A DNA stretch of 64,000 nucleotides from Mariprofundus sp. NF (GTDB taxonomy: Bacteria; Pseudomonadota; Zetaproteobacteria; Mariprofundales; Mariprofundaceae), in the NCBI RefSeq assembly GCF_013387455.1, contig NZ_VWNC01000002.1, positions 62,001 through 126,000 of the forward strand. Reading direction: 5' to 3'. Position numbers and translations under genes: made by a program. The notes beneath the pieces are model-generated. The model did no database searches. It was not told where the DNA came from and saw only the letters and a list, made by a program, of their open reading frames with translations. Positions 53,060 to 62,815 of the stretch are shown here, piece by piece. Numbering within the stretch: position 1 is the stretch's first letter; the number at the start of each line of letters is the position of its first letter.

Positions 53060-56000
53060 CAACCATGCCAATGCGTCATACCCTGCTCCTGCTGTGCAGC
53101 CTCCTTCTGCTGCCGATCTCCAGCTATGCAGAGGAAGCCATCAGCCTGCAGCTGAAATGGAGACACGCATTCCAGTTTGCCGGTTTCTACATCGCCAAAG
53201 AGAAAGGTTTTTACAGTGAGGCAGGGCTGGATGTCACACTGATCGAAGGTGGCCCCGGCAAGAATCCGATAGACCATGTACTGACTGCTCCCGGTCATTA
53301 CGGGCTTACCGATACCGGCATTGTACTAGCCCGCTCCAACCAAAAACCGGTGAAAGCTCTGGCCGCAATCTTTCAGCACTCACCACTGGCTCTGGCTGTG
53401 CGGGAAGATTCAGGTATCAGGACCTTTGAGGAGCTACGCGGCAAACGGATCATGATGCAGTCAGGCCATATGGATGCCGTGATTCTGGCTGCCCTGAACA
53501 AGGCAAAACTGTCAGGGAACGATTTCACCAGACAGGATAGCAGCTTTAACATCCATGACCTCATTGATGGCAATACCGATGCGTTCAGCATCTATATCAC
53601 CGATCAACCCCATCAACTGCAAGAGCTTGGCGTATCCTTTCGCACCCTGCATCCGATTGAATACGGCATCGATTTTTACGGTGATGTGCTTTTCACCTCG
53701 GAAGAGGAGATTAAGAAACATCCGGAACGAACGGCTGCATTTGTTCAGGCCAGCCTGAAGGGCTGGAGTTATGCACTGGAACATATTGATGAGACCATTG
53801 AACTGATTCAGGCCAGATACAACACGCAGAAGCTCTCTCCCGGCCAGCTCTATTTTGAAGCCGAAAAAACCAGTGAGATGGTCTTGAAGGATGTCGTACA
53901 GATCGGTTATATGAGCCCTTCCCGCTGGCAGAGAATTATCGACACCTATGCCATGTTAGGGCTCATCTCTCAACGCAGCTCCGCCAGTGAACTCATCTAT
54001 ACCCGAGAGCCGACATTCTCAGACTTCCTCAAGCAGTATCAGTGGCATCTGCTTGTCGGCAGCCTGATTGTTCTGCTGCTGATCTTCGCACTGCAATCAA
54101 CACTGCTGCGACGCATGGTGCACAACCGAACCGAAAAGCTGGAGGCCAGTGAATCACGATTCAGATCACTGGTGGGCAACATCCCCGGCGCCGTGTTCCG
54201 CTGTATGCCGGACAGTGAGTGCAGCATGGACTTTATTAGTGATGAGGTCGAAGCCATCACCGGTTACCCGGCATCCGACTTTATTCATAACCGCAACCGC
54301 TCTTACCGCGCGCTTATCCATAGCGATGAGAAAGAGCTGGTAGCCACAACCATCCGAAAAGCGCTGAAAAATGGAACACCCTATACCCTAGAATACCGCA
54401 TCATCGATGCTGATGGCGTGGAGCGATGGGTCGTTGAATCAGGGCAACCTGGCCATGATAAGGGTGATCATGCGGCATGGATTGACGGCTGTATTTTTGA
54501 CATCTCAAACCGCAAGCGCTCAGAAGCGCTGCAGCTATCTACTGCAGCTATTCTTGAGATGGTCGCAGGCAACCGGAGTCTGGAGACAATCTTTACCCGC
54601 ATCATCAACATCTATGAGTCCCGCTATCCCGGCATGCGAGCCTCCATTCTTCTAATCAAGGAGAATCGCCTGAGAGCCGGATCTGTTGCCAGCCTTCCCG
54701 ATGCCTACAATGCCGCCATTGATGGCCTTGAGATCGGCCCTTCAGTCGGTTCTTGCGGCACCGCAGCCTTCCATAAAAAACGGGTGATTGTTGAAGATAT
54801 TGAACACGACCCGCTCTGGGCCGATTATGCCGAATTCACGATCGGCTTTAATCTAAGGGCCTGCTGGTCTGAGCCGATATTCAGCTCAGATGGTGAGGTT
54901 CTCGGCACCTTTGCCATGTACTACGATCATCCGCGTCTGCCTGATGCCGAGGAGATATCCGATATCGCCAATGCCGCTCGTCTGGCTGCCATCGCTATCG
55001 AGAGAAACCTCTATATGGAGAAGATGAGAAAACTCTCCAGCGCCATTGAACAGGCCAGTGAGGTGGTCACCATCACCAACAACAAGGGTGAAATAGAGTA
55101 TGTAAATCCAGCCTTTACCCGCATCACCGGCTTCAGCAGCGAAGAGGCGATGGGCCAGACACCGGAGCTGTTCCGCTCTGATGAGTATAAAGCCCTGGCC
55201 ATTGAAATTCGCAAAATCATTCAGCGCGGCGATGCCTGGCAGGGTAAAATCACCGAGAAGAAGAAGGATGGTACCACCTATCCGGCCATGCTTACCCTCT
55301 CCCCGATTCGCGATGAAGAGGGAACCATCACCCACTATGTCGGTGTACATGAAGATATTTCACATATTCAGGAGCTGGAAGCGCAGTTTTATCAGGCTCA
55401 GAAGATGGAGGCGATCGGCACGCTCGTCGGTGGCATTGCCCATGATTTCAACAATATGCTGGCTGGTATTACCGGCAACATCTATCTGGCCAAGAAATAT
55501 GTAGTAAATCAGCCCAATGTCATCGAGAAACTCGACAATACCCAAAACCTGATCGGCAGAGCTGCTGAGATGATCAAGCAGCTGCTCACCTTTGCCAAAA
55601 AAGGGATCGTTGAAAAACGAACAGTACTGCTCACACCATTTCTGAAAGAGACCTTTAACCTGCATAAAGTCACTATCCCTGAGGATGTTGAACTGACTCT
55701 GGATATCGACATGAAAACGAACATGAAGGTGTCAGCAGATATCACCCAGCTTCAGCAGGTGCTGCTGAATCTGATGACCAATGCCCGCGATGCCGTGGAA
55801 GGAGTCAGCCACCCCGCAATTAGCATACGACTAACCGAATACCGGCCTGATAGTGATTTCCTGGCCAGCCATGAATCAGCCGAGGAGATTCCTTATGCGC
55901 ATCTCTCAGTTGCCGACAACGGCCATGGCATTCCTGAAGAGAGTATCAACACTATTTTTGAACCCTTCTTCACAACCAAATCGGTCGGCAAGGGTACAGG

Positions 56001-56541
56001 CCTGGGGCTGTCGATGGTCTTCGGTTCGATCCAGTCCCATGATGGTATCATTGATGTCAGCAGCGAAGTTAACAGAGGATGCACATTCAACATCTATCTA
56101 CCACTGATCAGCAGCGATGTGGCACAAGCCCTGACAACCACAGTAATATCAAAGGCCTCAGAAGGTGAAACCATTCTTCTGGTTGATGATGAAACGGACG
56201 TCCTGACCATTATCGGCGAAGTACTTGAGAGCCTTGGATACAATGTAATAACGGCTGAAAATGGTGAGCAGGCACTGGCCATCTACCATAGAGATCCAAA
56301 AGCTATCGATCTTATCCTCACTGATGTCGTGATGCCTAAAATGGGTGGTCTGGAACTGGCCAAAGCGATCCATCAAAGCGCCCCGGAGATCCCCATCATC
56401 TTCGCAACAGGCTATGATAAGAAACAGGAGATTGAACGTGAAAGTGGACTGCAAGGTTATGCGATCCTCAATAAACCCTTCTCCGTTGAACTGCTGGAGC
56501 AGACATTGAGCAATATGCTGGAGAGTAAACAGGAAAGATGA
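53047..56541 (+). CDS. NMT1/THI5-sensor hybrid histidine kinase
   Basis: A 1164-residue sensor. Order: signal/TM segment (LLLLCSLLLLPISSYA), periplasmic NMT1/THI5-like solute-binding domain (about 30-310; LQLKWRHAFQFAGFYIAKEK in part), TM helix (about 334-356), PAS (about 370-500), GAF (about 505-655), PAS (about 660-785), HisKA with phospho-acceptor His799 in GGIAHDFNN, HATPase ([19 protein letters not shown]) and receiver with Asp1093 in LTDVVMPKM. NMT1 domains bind thiamine pyrimidine precursors and related small molecules, so a periplasmic ligand is expected. The start overlaps the Tsx-like gene; a downstream Met at 53071 is possible. It overlaps the aldo-keto reductase by 4 bases. Confidence 0.93.
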   Translation: MGMVTTMPMRHTLLLLCSLLLLPISSYAEEAISLQLKWRHAFQFAGFYIAKEKGFYSEAGLDVTLIEGGPGKNPIDHVLTAPGHYGLTDTGIVLARSNQKPVKALAAIFQHSPLALAVREDSGIRTFEELRGKRIMMQSGHMDAVILAALNKAKLSGNDFTRQDSSFNIHDLIDGNTDAFSIYITDQPHQLQELGVSFRTLHPIEYGIDFYGDVLFTSEEEIKKHPERTAAFVQASLKGWSYALEHIDETIELIQARYNTQKLSPGQLYFEAEKTSEMVLKDVVQIGYMSPSRWQRIIDTYAMLGLISQRSSASELIYTREPTFSDFLKQYQWHLLVGSLIVLLLIFALQSTLLRRMVHNRTEKLEASESRFRSLVGNIPGAVFRCMPDSECSMDFISDEVEAITGYPASDFIHNRNRSYRALIHSDEKELVATTIRKALKNGTPYTLEYRIIDADGVERWVVESGQPGHDKGDHAAWIDGCIFDISNRKRSEALQLSTAAILEMVAGNRSLETIFTRIINIYESRYPGMRASILLIKENRLRAGSVASLPDAYNAAIDGLEIGPSVGSCGTAAFHKKRVIVEDIEHDPLWADYAEFTIGFNLRACWSEPIFSSDGEVLGTFAMYYDHPRLPDAEEISDIANAARLAAIAIERNLYMEKMRKLSSAIEQASEVVTITNNKGEIEYVNPAFTRITGFSSEEAMGQTPELFRSDEYKALAIEIRKIIQRGDAWQGKITEKKKDGTTYPAMLTLSPIRDEEGTITHYVGVHEDISHIQELEAQFYQAQKMEAIGTLVGGIAHDFNNMLAGITGNIYLAKKYVVNQPNVIEKLDNTQNLIGRAAEMIKQLLTFAKKGIVEKRTVLLTPFLKETFNLHKVTIPEDVELTLDIDMKTNMKVSADITQLQQVLLNLMTNARDAVEGVSHPAISIRLTEYRPDSDFLASHESAEEIPYAHLSVADNGHGIPEESINTIFEPFFTTKSVGKGTGLGLSMVFGSIQSHDGIIDVSSEVNRGCTFNIYLPLISSDVAQALTTTVISKASEGETILLVDDETDVLTIIGEVLESLGYNVITAENGEQALAIYHRDPKAIDLILTDVVMPKMGGLELAKAIHQSAPEIPIIFATGYDKKQEIERESGLQGYAILNKPFSVELLEQTLSNMLESKQER

Positions 56542-57575
56542 AGCAGAATCGACTTGGTCAAACCGATATCAAAATCAGTCAAATCGCGCTGGGCACCATG
56601 ACCTGGGGCGAACAGAACAGTCGAGAGGAGGCTTTCACGCAGATGGACTGTGCCCGTGATCACGGCATCAATTTCTTCGATACCGCAGAGCTCTATGCCA
56701 TCCCTCCCAAAGCTGAAAGCTATGGTGCTACCGAAACAATCATCGGTGAATGGTTCAAGAATACAGGGCGGCGTAGTGAGGTGATCCTCGCCTCCAAGGT
56801 GTGTGGCCCGACCGCCTGGTGCCCGCATATACGCGGCGGTAGAGCCAAACTGGATCGAAGCAACATAATCACCGCCTGCGATGAGTCACTGCAACGACTG
56901 CAAACAGACTATATCGATATCTACCAGACCCACTGGCCGGAACGCAGCACCAACTACTTCGGCAAACTCAATTACAAACATGAGGAGGAGTCCTTCACTG
57001 CCATTGCAGAGACACTGGAAGCGCTCTCCGGGCTCGTAGAGGCGGGCAAGGTGCGCCACATCGGCATCTCCAATGAGACACCGTGGGGAGCCATGCAGTA
57101 CCTTCGCTGCGCTGAACTGATGGGGTTATCGCGTATCGTTTCGATTCAAAATCCCTACAACCTGCTCAATCGCTCTTTTGAAATCGGCCTTGCCGAGATA
57201 TCCTGCCGCGAAAAAGTGGGGCTACTTGCCTATTCACCGCTCGCCTTCGGTGTACTCTCCGGTAAATACCTGAACGATGAATCTCCAAAAGAGGGGCGTC
57301 TGAGCATGTTCGGCCACTATACCCGCTACTCAAATCTCTACGGCAAACTGGCCACGGCAGCCTATGTTGAGGTTGCCCGCAAACACGGACTCAATCCCGC
57401 CCAGATGGCTCTGGCATTTATCCGGCAGCAACCGTTTGTAAGCTCTACAATCATCGGAGCGACCACTATGGCGCAATTGATTGATAATATTGCCAGCCAT
57501 GAGGTTATACTATCCGATGAGTGTTGTGCCGATATTGAAACGGTATTCCAGCAATACCCCAACCCCTGCCCTTGA
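56538..57575 (+). CDS. tas: Tas-type aldo/keto reductase
   Basis: NADP(H)-dependent oxidoreductase of 345 residues. The catalytic tetrad is represented by FFDTAELYA (Asp, Tyr), ILASKV (Lys) and QTHWPER (His). The cofactor region includes GISNETPWG and the C-terminal SSTIIGATTMAQL. The length and the WPERSTNYFGKLNY segment match E. coli Tas. The start ATGA overlaps the kinase stop by 4 bases, so it is co-translated with the signalling protein, an odd pairing. Confidence 0.9.
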   Translation: MKQNRLGQTDIKISQIALGTMTWGEQNSREEAFTQMDCARDHGINFFDTAELYAIPPKAESYGATETIIGEWFKNTGRRSEVILASKVCGPTAWCPHIRGGRAKLDRSNIITACDESLQRLQTDYIDIYQTHWPERSTNYFGKLNYKHEEESFTAIAETLEALSGLVEAGKVRHIGISNETPWGAMQYLRCAELMGLSRIVSIQNPYNLLNRSFEIGLAEISCREKVGLLAYSPLAFGVLSGKYLNDESPKEGRLSMFGHYTRYSNLYGKLATAAYVEVARKHGLNPAQMALAFIRQQPFVSSTIIGATTMAQLIDNIASHEVILSDECCADIETVFQQYPNPCP

Positions 57576-57648
57576 TCATCGTGCAGAGAGCCGTCAACCG
57601 ATCTCCATTTTCGTGCATTTGCCACAACAGCGGGCATAATTGGCTGCA

Positions 57649-58845
57649 ATGAATCAAAATCCTGTCAATCTGATACTGGCCCTGTTGCTGGCCGCCCTGC
57701 TCTCAGCATGTGCGACGGCACAGAATAGCTACGATCCGATTCAGCCGGTCAACCGGGTCACCGACGGGTTCAATGACGGCGTTGACCGGGTAACACTCAA
57801 ACCTGTCGCCCAGGGCTATACCGCCATAGTACCAAAACCGGCACGAACAGCCGTTTCCAACTTTTATGATAACGCGACCTACCTTAATACTGTGCTCAAT
57901 GATTTCCTGCAGGGTAAAGGCGGACAGGGTTTTATGGACCTGTTTCGATTCCTGATTAACTCGACGCTCGGCATTGGCGGACTGGTTGATGTTGCCACAC
58001 CGATGGGACTGGATCGGCATGAAGAGGATTTCGGGCAGACACTGGCTGTCTGGGGTGTTGATAAGGGTGCTTATCTTGTTATTCCACTTCTGGGACCGAA
58101 CTCTGTTCGTGATGCGCCCGACTTTATCACCTCCACTGCAACCGATCCGCTCTTCTGGGCATCACTTGTGGTGGCCCCTGTTGTTACCATTCCAATCACC
58201 CTGCTTAAGTATATCGACAAACGGGCCCAGCTGCTTGATGCCTCGGATATGCGCGATGAGCTGGCACTTGATCCCTATATCTTCACACGTGAAGCGTGGC
58301 GTCAGAACCGTGAATATAACATCCACGATGGCAACCCGCCCAAACCTCAGCAGAGCGATGATGAGGAGTGGGAAGAGGATGAGTGGGGCAGCAATGATCA
58401 AAAGGGCGGTGGTGACGGCTGGGAAGAGGATGAGTTTGATAGCGCTCCTGATGATCCACAACCGAAAACCCGCATCAGCATGCAGGGTGCCTCAACCGAT
58501 ACATCTGCCATGCAGGCCACAGCAGACACATCTGATCTGATGGCTGTAGAAGTTGAAGCGGCTGCCCAAGCTGAAAAAGTGGCGGCAACAGCTACAGCGG
58601 ATCAGCTGTTTATGATTAACCTCATCTCATTTGAATCCGAGGTGGGAGCAGCAGCAGAGCAGGGACGACTGTCCAGAGAGGGCGTCAACGCCCGCATCAA
58701 CCGTGTGGATGTCAATGGCAGAGTCTGGTACAGGCTGGTCAGCAGTGACTATTTTAACATCAATGACGCCAGAGCAAAACTTAAAGAGATCAAACAGCAT
58801 CCGGGCCTTGCAAGCGCCTGGCTGGAACCGGCCCCTTCTAAATAA
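57649..58845 (+). CDS. mlaA: MlaA lipoprotein with C-terminal SPOR-like extension
   Basis: A 398-residue outer-membrane lipoprotein (lipobox LLSAC) of the retrograde phospholipid transport system. The MlaA domain fills about residues 25-225 (NRVTDGFNDGVDRV, FRFLINSTLGIGGLVDVA, VWGVDKGAYLVIPLLGPNS in part). Ordinary MlaA ends near residue 250. Here an acidic Asp/Glu/Trp-rich linker (DDEEWEEDEWGSND) continues to a C-terminal segment (about 320-395) with the SPOR-like pattern FMINLISFESE...VWYRLVSSDYFNINDAR. SPOR domains bind denuded peptidoglycan. An ATG at 57649 is preferred over TTG at 57640. Confidence 0.88.
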   Translation: MNQNPVNLILALLLAALLSACATAQNSYDPIQPVNRVTDGFNDGVDRVTLKPVAQGYTAIVPKPARTAVSNFYDNATYLNTVLNDFLQGKGGQGFMDLFRFLINSTLGIGGLVDVATPMGLDRHEEDFGQTLAVWGVDKGAYLVIPLLGPNSVRDAPDFITSTATDPLFWASLVVAPVVTIPITLLKYIDKRAQLLDASDMRDELALDPYIFTREAWRQNREYNIHDGNPPKPQQSDDEEWEEDEWGSNDQKGGGDGWEEDEFDSAPDDPQPKTRISMQGASTDTSAMQATADTSDLMAVEVEAAAQAEKVAATATADQLFMINLISFESEVGAAAEQGRLSREGVNARINRVDVNGRVWYRLVSSDYFNINDARAKLKEIKQHPGLASAWLEPAPSK

Positions 58846-59006
58846 GTTTCATCGAGCAAGTCTGGGAAATTTCATTCAGCACCATAGAAATACAGGATGA
58901 TGAGAGTACAAACAGTCCCATTATAAACATCTCCAAACATCCTACAGTTCACTATTAAAAAGTGATTCCCAGAGTTCTGCGATGAACCGAAATAAAGGGT
59001 TTGCGT

Positions 59007-60068
59007 TTAAATCCTGCTGGCGCGATGGCGCAGCAGATGATCAGCCAGCACCAGTGCCAGCATCGCTTCTGCAATCGGTACGGCGCGAATACCCACGCAT
59101 GGATCATGGCGACCCTTGGTGACAATATCAGTTTCATTGCCATGAATATCGATCGTTGGTCGGGATGTGAGAATGGATGAGGTCGGTTTCAGTGCCATGC
59201 GGGCACGAATGGTATCACCATTGGAGATGCCACCGAGAATGCCGCCGGCATGATTACTCTGGAAACCGTTGGCACGAATCGCATCACCAAACTCAGAACC
59301 TTTAGCTTCAATGCAGCTCATGCCATCACCAATCTCTACAGCCTTAACTGCCGGGATGTTCATTAGTGCCTTGGCAATATCGGCATCGAGCCGGTCAAAC
59401 ACAGGTTCGCCAAGTCCCGGAATCATACCATGCGCCTCAACGCTTACGCCTGCACCAATGGAGTCACCCGTTTTACGCAGCGCATCCATAAATGTGGCCA
59501 TCTGCTCTGCCGCAGCGGCATCAGGACAGAAGAACGGATTATTGCTTATCTCGTCAGCATTAAAGTTCGCAGCATCAACCTGCACAGGGCCGATCTGGTC
59601 AACCCAGCCCAACACTGAAATACCGGACTGTTTCAGAAGCTGCTTGGCCACTGCACCTGCCGCCACACGTACTGCAGTTTCACGCGCTGATGAGCGGCCA
59701 CCGCCACGATAATCGCGTCGACCATACTTCTCAAAATAGGTAAAATCAGCATGGCCCGGCCGGAACTTATCCATGATATCGGAGTAATCTTTGCTGCGCT
59801 GGTCGGTATTGCGAATCAGCAGTGCAATCGGGCAACCCGTGGTTGTGCCTTCAAATACGCCGGAGAGAATCTCCACCTCATCAGCCTCACGGCGCTGGGT
59901 GGTATATTTGGATTGGCCCGGTTTACGCCGGTCCAGATCAGGCTGGATATCAGCTTCTGAAAGCTTGATGCCTGCAGGGCACCCTTCAACAATGGCGACC
60001 AGTGCCGCCCCGTGTGATTCGCCTGCAGTAGTAACCCGGAAGATCTGACCGGTGGAGGAGCCTGACAC
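59007..60068 (-). CDS. aroC: Chorismate synthase
   Basis: FMN-dependent last step of the shikimate pathway (EPSP to chorismate). The 353 residues include [36 protein letters not shown] and [19 protein letters not shown] in part, all family signatures. The start is GTG at 60068, 3 bases after the fabI stop, so it is co-transcribed behind fabI. Confidence 0.97.
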   Translation of the reverse strand: MSGSSTGQIFRVTTAGESHGAALVAIVEGCPAGIKLSEADIQPDLDRRKPGQSKYTTQRREADEVEILSGVFEGTTTGCPIALLIRNTDQRSKDYSDIMDKFRPGHADFTYFEKYGRRDYRGGGRSSARETAVRVAAGAVAKQLLKQSGISVLGWVDQIGPVQVDAANFNADEISNNPFFCPDAAAAEQMATFMDALRKTGDSIGAGVSVEAHGMIPGLGEPVFDRLDADIAKALMNIPAVKAVEIGDGMSCIEAKGSEFGDAIRANGFQSNHAGGILGGISNGDTIRARMALKPTSSILTSRPTIDIHGNETDIVTKGRHDPCVGIRAVPIAEAMLALVLADHLLRHRASRI

Positions 60069-60071
60069 CTT

Positions 60072-60854
60072 TTATTCCGCGCCTGTATCACCGGCACCGA
60101 TATGGAACCCGGCATCGACATAGTGCAGCTCACCGGTCACACCCGAAGCCAGATCAGAGAGCAGGTAGACTGTGGTATTACCCACCTCATCCTGCGTCAC
60201 GTTGCGTTTAAGCATGGCACCGCGTGCGCTCTTCTCCATAAGCTTGCGGAAATCGCCAACCGCAGATGCAGCCAGTGTGCGAATAGGGCCTGCTGATACA
60301 GAGTTAACACGAATGCCGTCAACACCCAGATCCTGTGCCAGATAACGCGTTGAAGCCTCCAGCGCGGCCTTGGCCACACCCATGACACCATATCCGGGCA
60401 CAGCACGTTCAGCGCCCAGGTAGGTCATGGTAACGATACTGCCACCAGCTTTCATCAACGGTGCAGCACGCTGGGCACAGGCAATAAATGAGTAGGCGGA
60501 GACATCGAGAGCCAGCTGGAAATCTTCACGTGTTGTGGTTGAAAAGCGGTTCTGCAAAGCATCTTTGTTGGCAAAGGCAATCGAATGCACAATAAAATCG
60601 ATCTCGCCCCACTGCTCTTTCACCTGCGCGAAAAAGGCGTCGATACTGGCTTCTTCGGATACGTTCATCGGTGCAATAATGTCGGCATCGAGACTCTCTG
60701 CCAGAGGGCGCACGCGTTTCTCCATCATCTCGCCAAGATAGTTAAATCCCAGAGTAGCACCTTCGCGTTTGGCGGCCTGGGCCACACCCCATGCTATGGA
60801 TTTATTGTTGGCCACACCAAGAATCAGACCTTTTTTACCTTCAAGAATTCCCAC
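60072..60854 (-). CDS. fabI: Enoyl-ACP reductase (NADH), FabI
   Basis: Last reductive step of fatty-acid elongation; SDR fold, 260 residues. GVANNKSIAWGVA is the cofactor loop, YLGAERAVPGYGVMGVAKAA holds the catalytic Tyr-x6-Lys (Y...K), and SAGPIRTLAAS is the FabI hallmark and triclosan-binding region. GTG at 60854 giving M-G-I-L-E-G matches other FabI starts; a TTG at 60860 is possible. It is followed by aroC. Confidence 0.96.
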   Translation of the reverse strand: MGILEGKKGLILGVANNKSIAWGVAQAAKREGATLGFNYLGEMMEKRVRPLAESLDADIIAPMNVSEEASIDAFFAQVKEQWGEIDFIVHSIAFANKDALQNRFSTTTREDFQLALDVSAYSFIACAQRAAPLMKAGGSIVTMTYLGAERAVPGYGVMGVAKAALEASTRYLAQDLGVDGIRVNSVSAGPIRTLAASAVGDFRKLMEKSARGAMLKRNVTQDEVGNTTVYLLSDLASGVTGELHYVDAGFHIGAGDTGAE

Positions 60855-60892
60855 GAACAACTACCTCTCACACTTCATTGGCCGAAATAGTA

Positions 60893-62815
60893 TCAGTAGC
60901 TTTTCAAAAGCGCACGTAAATGGCGTTGCAGATCATGTCTGTTCCATAACTTACCCCTGCCATAACAGGCACTTTCCCACTGCTGTACAAAACCCTGCCA
61001 CTGCTCGGCTGCAACCCCTTCAGGCAATGCTGTATCCCGTAGCGGCTGATATGGCCTTCTCTGCACACCACGACGGTGCAACCAGCGATCAAGCTCAGAG
61101 CACAGTAGTTCACGCTTTGGCCTGCGCAATCGTATACGCAGTTGCGCTGCAGATCGCCACATCAACAGCATCAGGCCTATGGCCAGCGCCGCTGAAAGAA
61201 GCCAGTTGCTATAGAGCCTGACACTCTGCCAGAGCGATTTGAGAAAATTTAAGCGATCTGAGTTCTGGAACTCCAGTACATAGCGGTACCAGCCGAGTTT
61301 GGCGGACTCCCAGAGCTGATCGAGGGTCGGGAAGCGGATATGCAGCAGACCATCACGAACAGATGGTGTTGCATCGATCCGCTTCCATGATCCAGCCAGC
61401 CACACCTCACTCCAGCTGTGGGCATGTAGCTCCCTGATCTGTAAAAAATTACCCACCTCATTCCAGTCACCGCCCAGATAACCATTGACCACGCGGGAAG
61501 CAAAACCGAGCTCCCGTGCCGCCAGTGCCAGCGTGGTGGCATACAGTTCACAGTGGCCGGACTTCAACTGTAAAAAAGAGGCTATCGGTCTACTGGCATC
61601 AAGCGGCGTATTCAGGTCATACTCCCAGCCGCGCAGTTCTCTGGCGATGCGCTCAAGTGCCACCTCGGGTGCTTCACCACTGGCTACAAAAGAGTCCAGC
61701 CACTGGCGCAGTTCAGTCGGGATTTTATCCCGCTCATGCTCCCGACGCAGCGGCCCTGCCATTCCATCCGCCTCAGCAGAACTGGCGACATCCATTAACA
61801 GGCGCAACCGCCGGGCTGGAGCACGGATAAACTGAACCGCTGCCGCCCCATCAATGCGAATCGCCTCGGGAAGGTCGCGAATGCCCAGCAGGCCTGACGG
61901 CAGCTGGATATAGGCGTGATCACTGGCCTCTCTATACATCGCCACCTTAAAACTTCCCCCATCCGCCACAACCAGATCTTCACCTGCAGCAATTTGAGAC
62001 TGGCGGCGGGCAGAGATCTTCTGCCAGCCATGACCAGTAAAACGTGAGAGCACAGCGCCGCGCCAGTAGCGACCCATCGTCCATCTGCGAAATTGTTTGA
62101 TGCCATCAGCTGAGTCATCAAGCGGTTCAACCCGCATGATGACCCTGCTATCAAGTGTGCGGGCAAAATCTCCCAACTGCACCAGATCGGAGAAACCACT
62201 GGTCTGCAGTCGTGGCTGTGTAGCCTTGAGTAGCGAATGAAATTCAAAGCGTGGCAGTGTTATAAACAACAGCGCGGTGACTGCCACCATCAGCACCATC
62301 CACCTCCCCTCCTGACGCATCGGCACTGCTGGCAGATCACCTCCCGGCCAGTTAAGGCTGTAGAGGCAGGCTGCTGCCCGCCACAGAAACCACATCATCA
62401 ACAGCAGTGGAATCACATAGAGAACAGAGTCAGTCAACACAGCTGCCGCCAGCACCAGAAACAGTCCCACCAGCATGCGGTGCAGGTGATTACGTGGTGT
62501 GGCCGCTTCAACAACAATGGCAAAGGAGAGAATCAACAGAAAATCGGTAAACGCGACAATCAGCTCACGACCGAAAACAAGTTCAACAATCACCCAGCAG
62601 AAACCGAGCCAACCGACAATACTCGCCTGCAATTCACTCAGGTGCAGCGATGGCCCACGCCAGAGACGCAGGGTTGCAGCCACTGCCGAGAGCAGCCAGT
62701 AGAAGGGGGATACAAAATCAGAGAGTGCAAGGGCGGCAACACCGCACAACAGCACCGCCAGTGTCAGTCGCTCGGCACGCAGTAGTGCTGCGTCGTGGCG
62801 CAGATCAGCGATCAT
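60893..62815 (-). CDS. TgpA-type membrane transglutaminase-like protein
   Basis: A 640-residue inner-membrane protein. About six N-terminal TM helices (20-200; DUF3488 region) precede a periplasmic transglutaminase domain with the Cys-His-Asp triad in LKSGHCELYATT, LHAHSWSEVW and WKRIDATPS. A further TM helix near 560 and a cytosolic tail follow. TgpA-type proteins are cell-envelope components and some are essential. The start at 62815 overlaps the DUF58 gene by 11 bases; a longer frame from 62926 is antisense-like and rejected. With DUF58 and MoxR it forms the standard envelope cluster. Confidence 0.9.
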   Translation of the reverse strand: MIADLRHDAALLRAERLTLAVLLCGVAALALSDFVSPFYWLLSAVAATLRLWRGPSLHLSELQASIVGWLGFCWVIVELVFGRELIVAFTDFLLILSFAIVVEAATPRNHLHRMLVGLFLVLAAAVLTDSVLYVIPLLLMMWFLWRAAACLYSLNWPGGDLPAVPMRQEGRWMVLMVAVTALLFITLPRFEFHSLLKATQPRLQTSGFSDLVQLGDFARTLDSRVIMRVEPLDDSADGIKQFRRWTMGRYWRGAVLSRFTGHGWQKISARRQSQIAAGEDLVVADGGSFKVAMYREASDHAYIQLPSGLLGIRDLPEAIRIDGAAAVQFIRAPARRLRLLMDVASSAEADGMAGPLRREHERDKIPTELRQWLDSFVASGEAPEVALERIARELRGWEYDLNTPLDASRPIASFLQLKSGHCELYATTLALAARELGFASRVVNGYLGGDWNEVGNFLQIRELHAHSWSEVWLAGSWKRIDATPSVRDGLLHIRFPTLDQLWESAKLGWYRYVLEFQNSDRLNFLKSLWQSVRLYSNWLLSAALAIGLMLLMWRSAAQLRIRLRRPKRELLCSELDRWLHRRGVQRRPYQPLRDTALPEGVAAEQWQGFVQQWESACYGRGKLWNRHDLQRHLRALLKSY

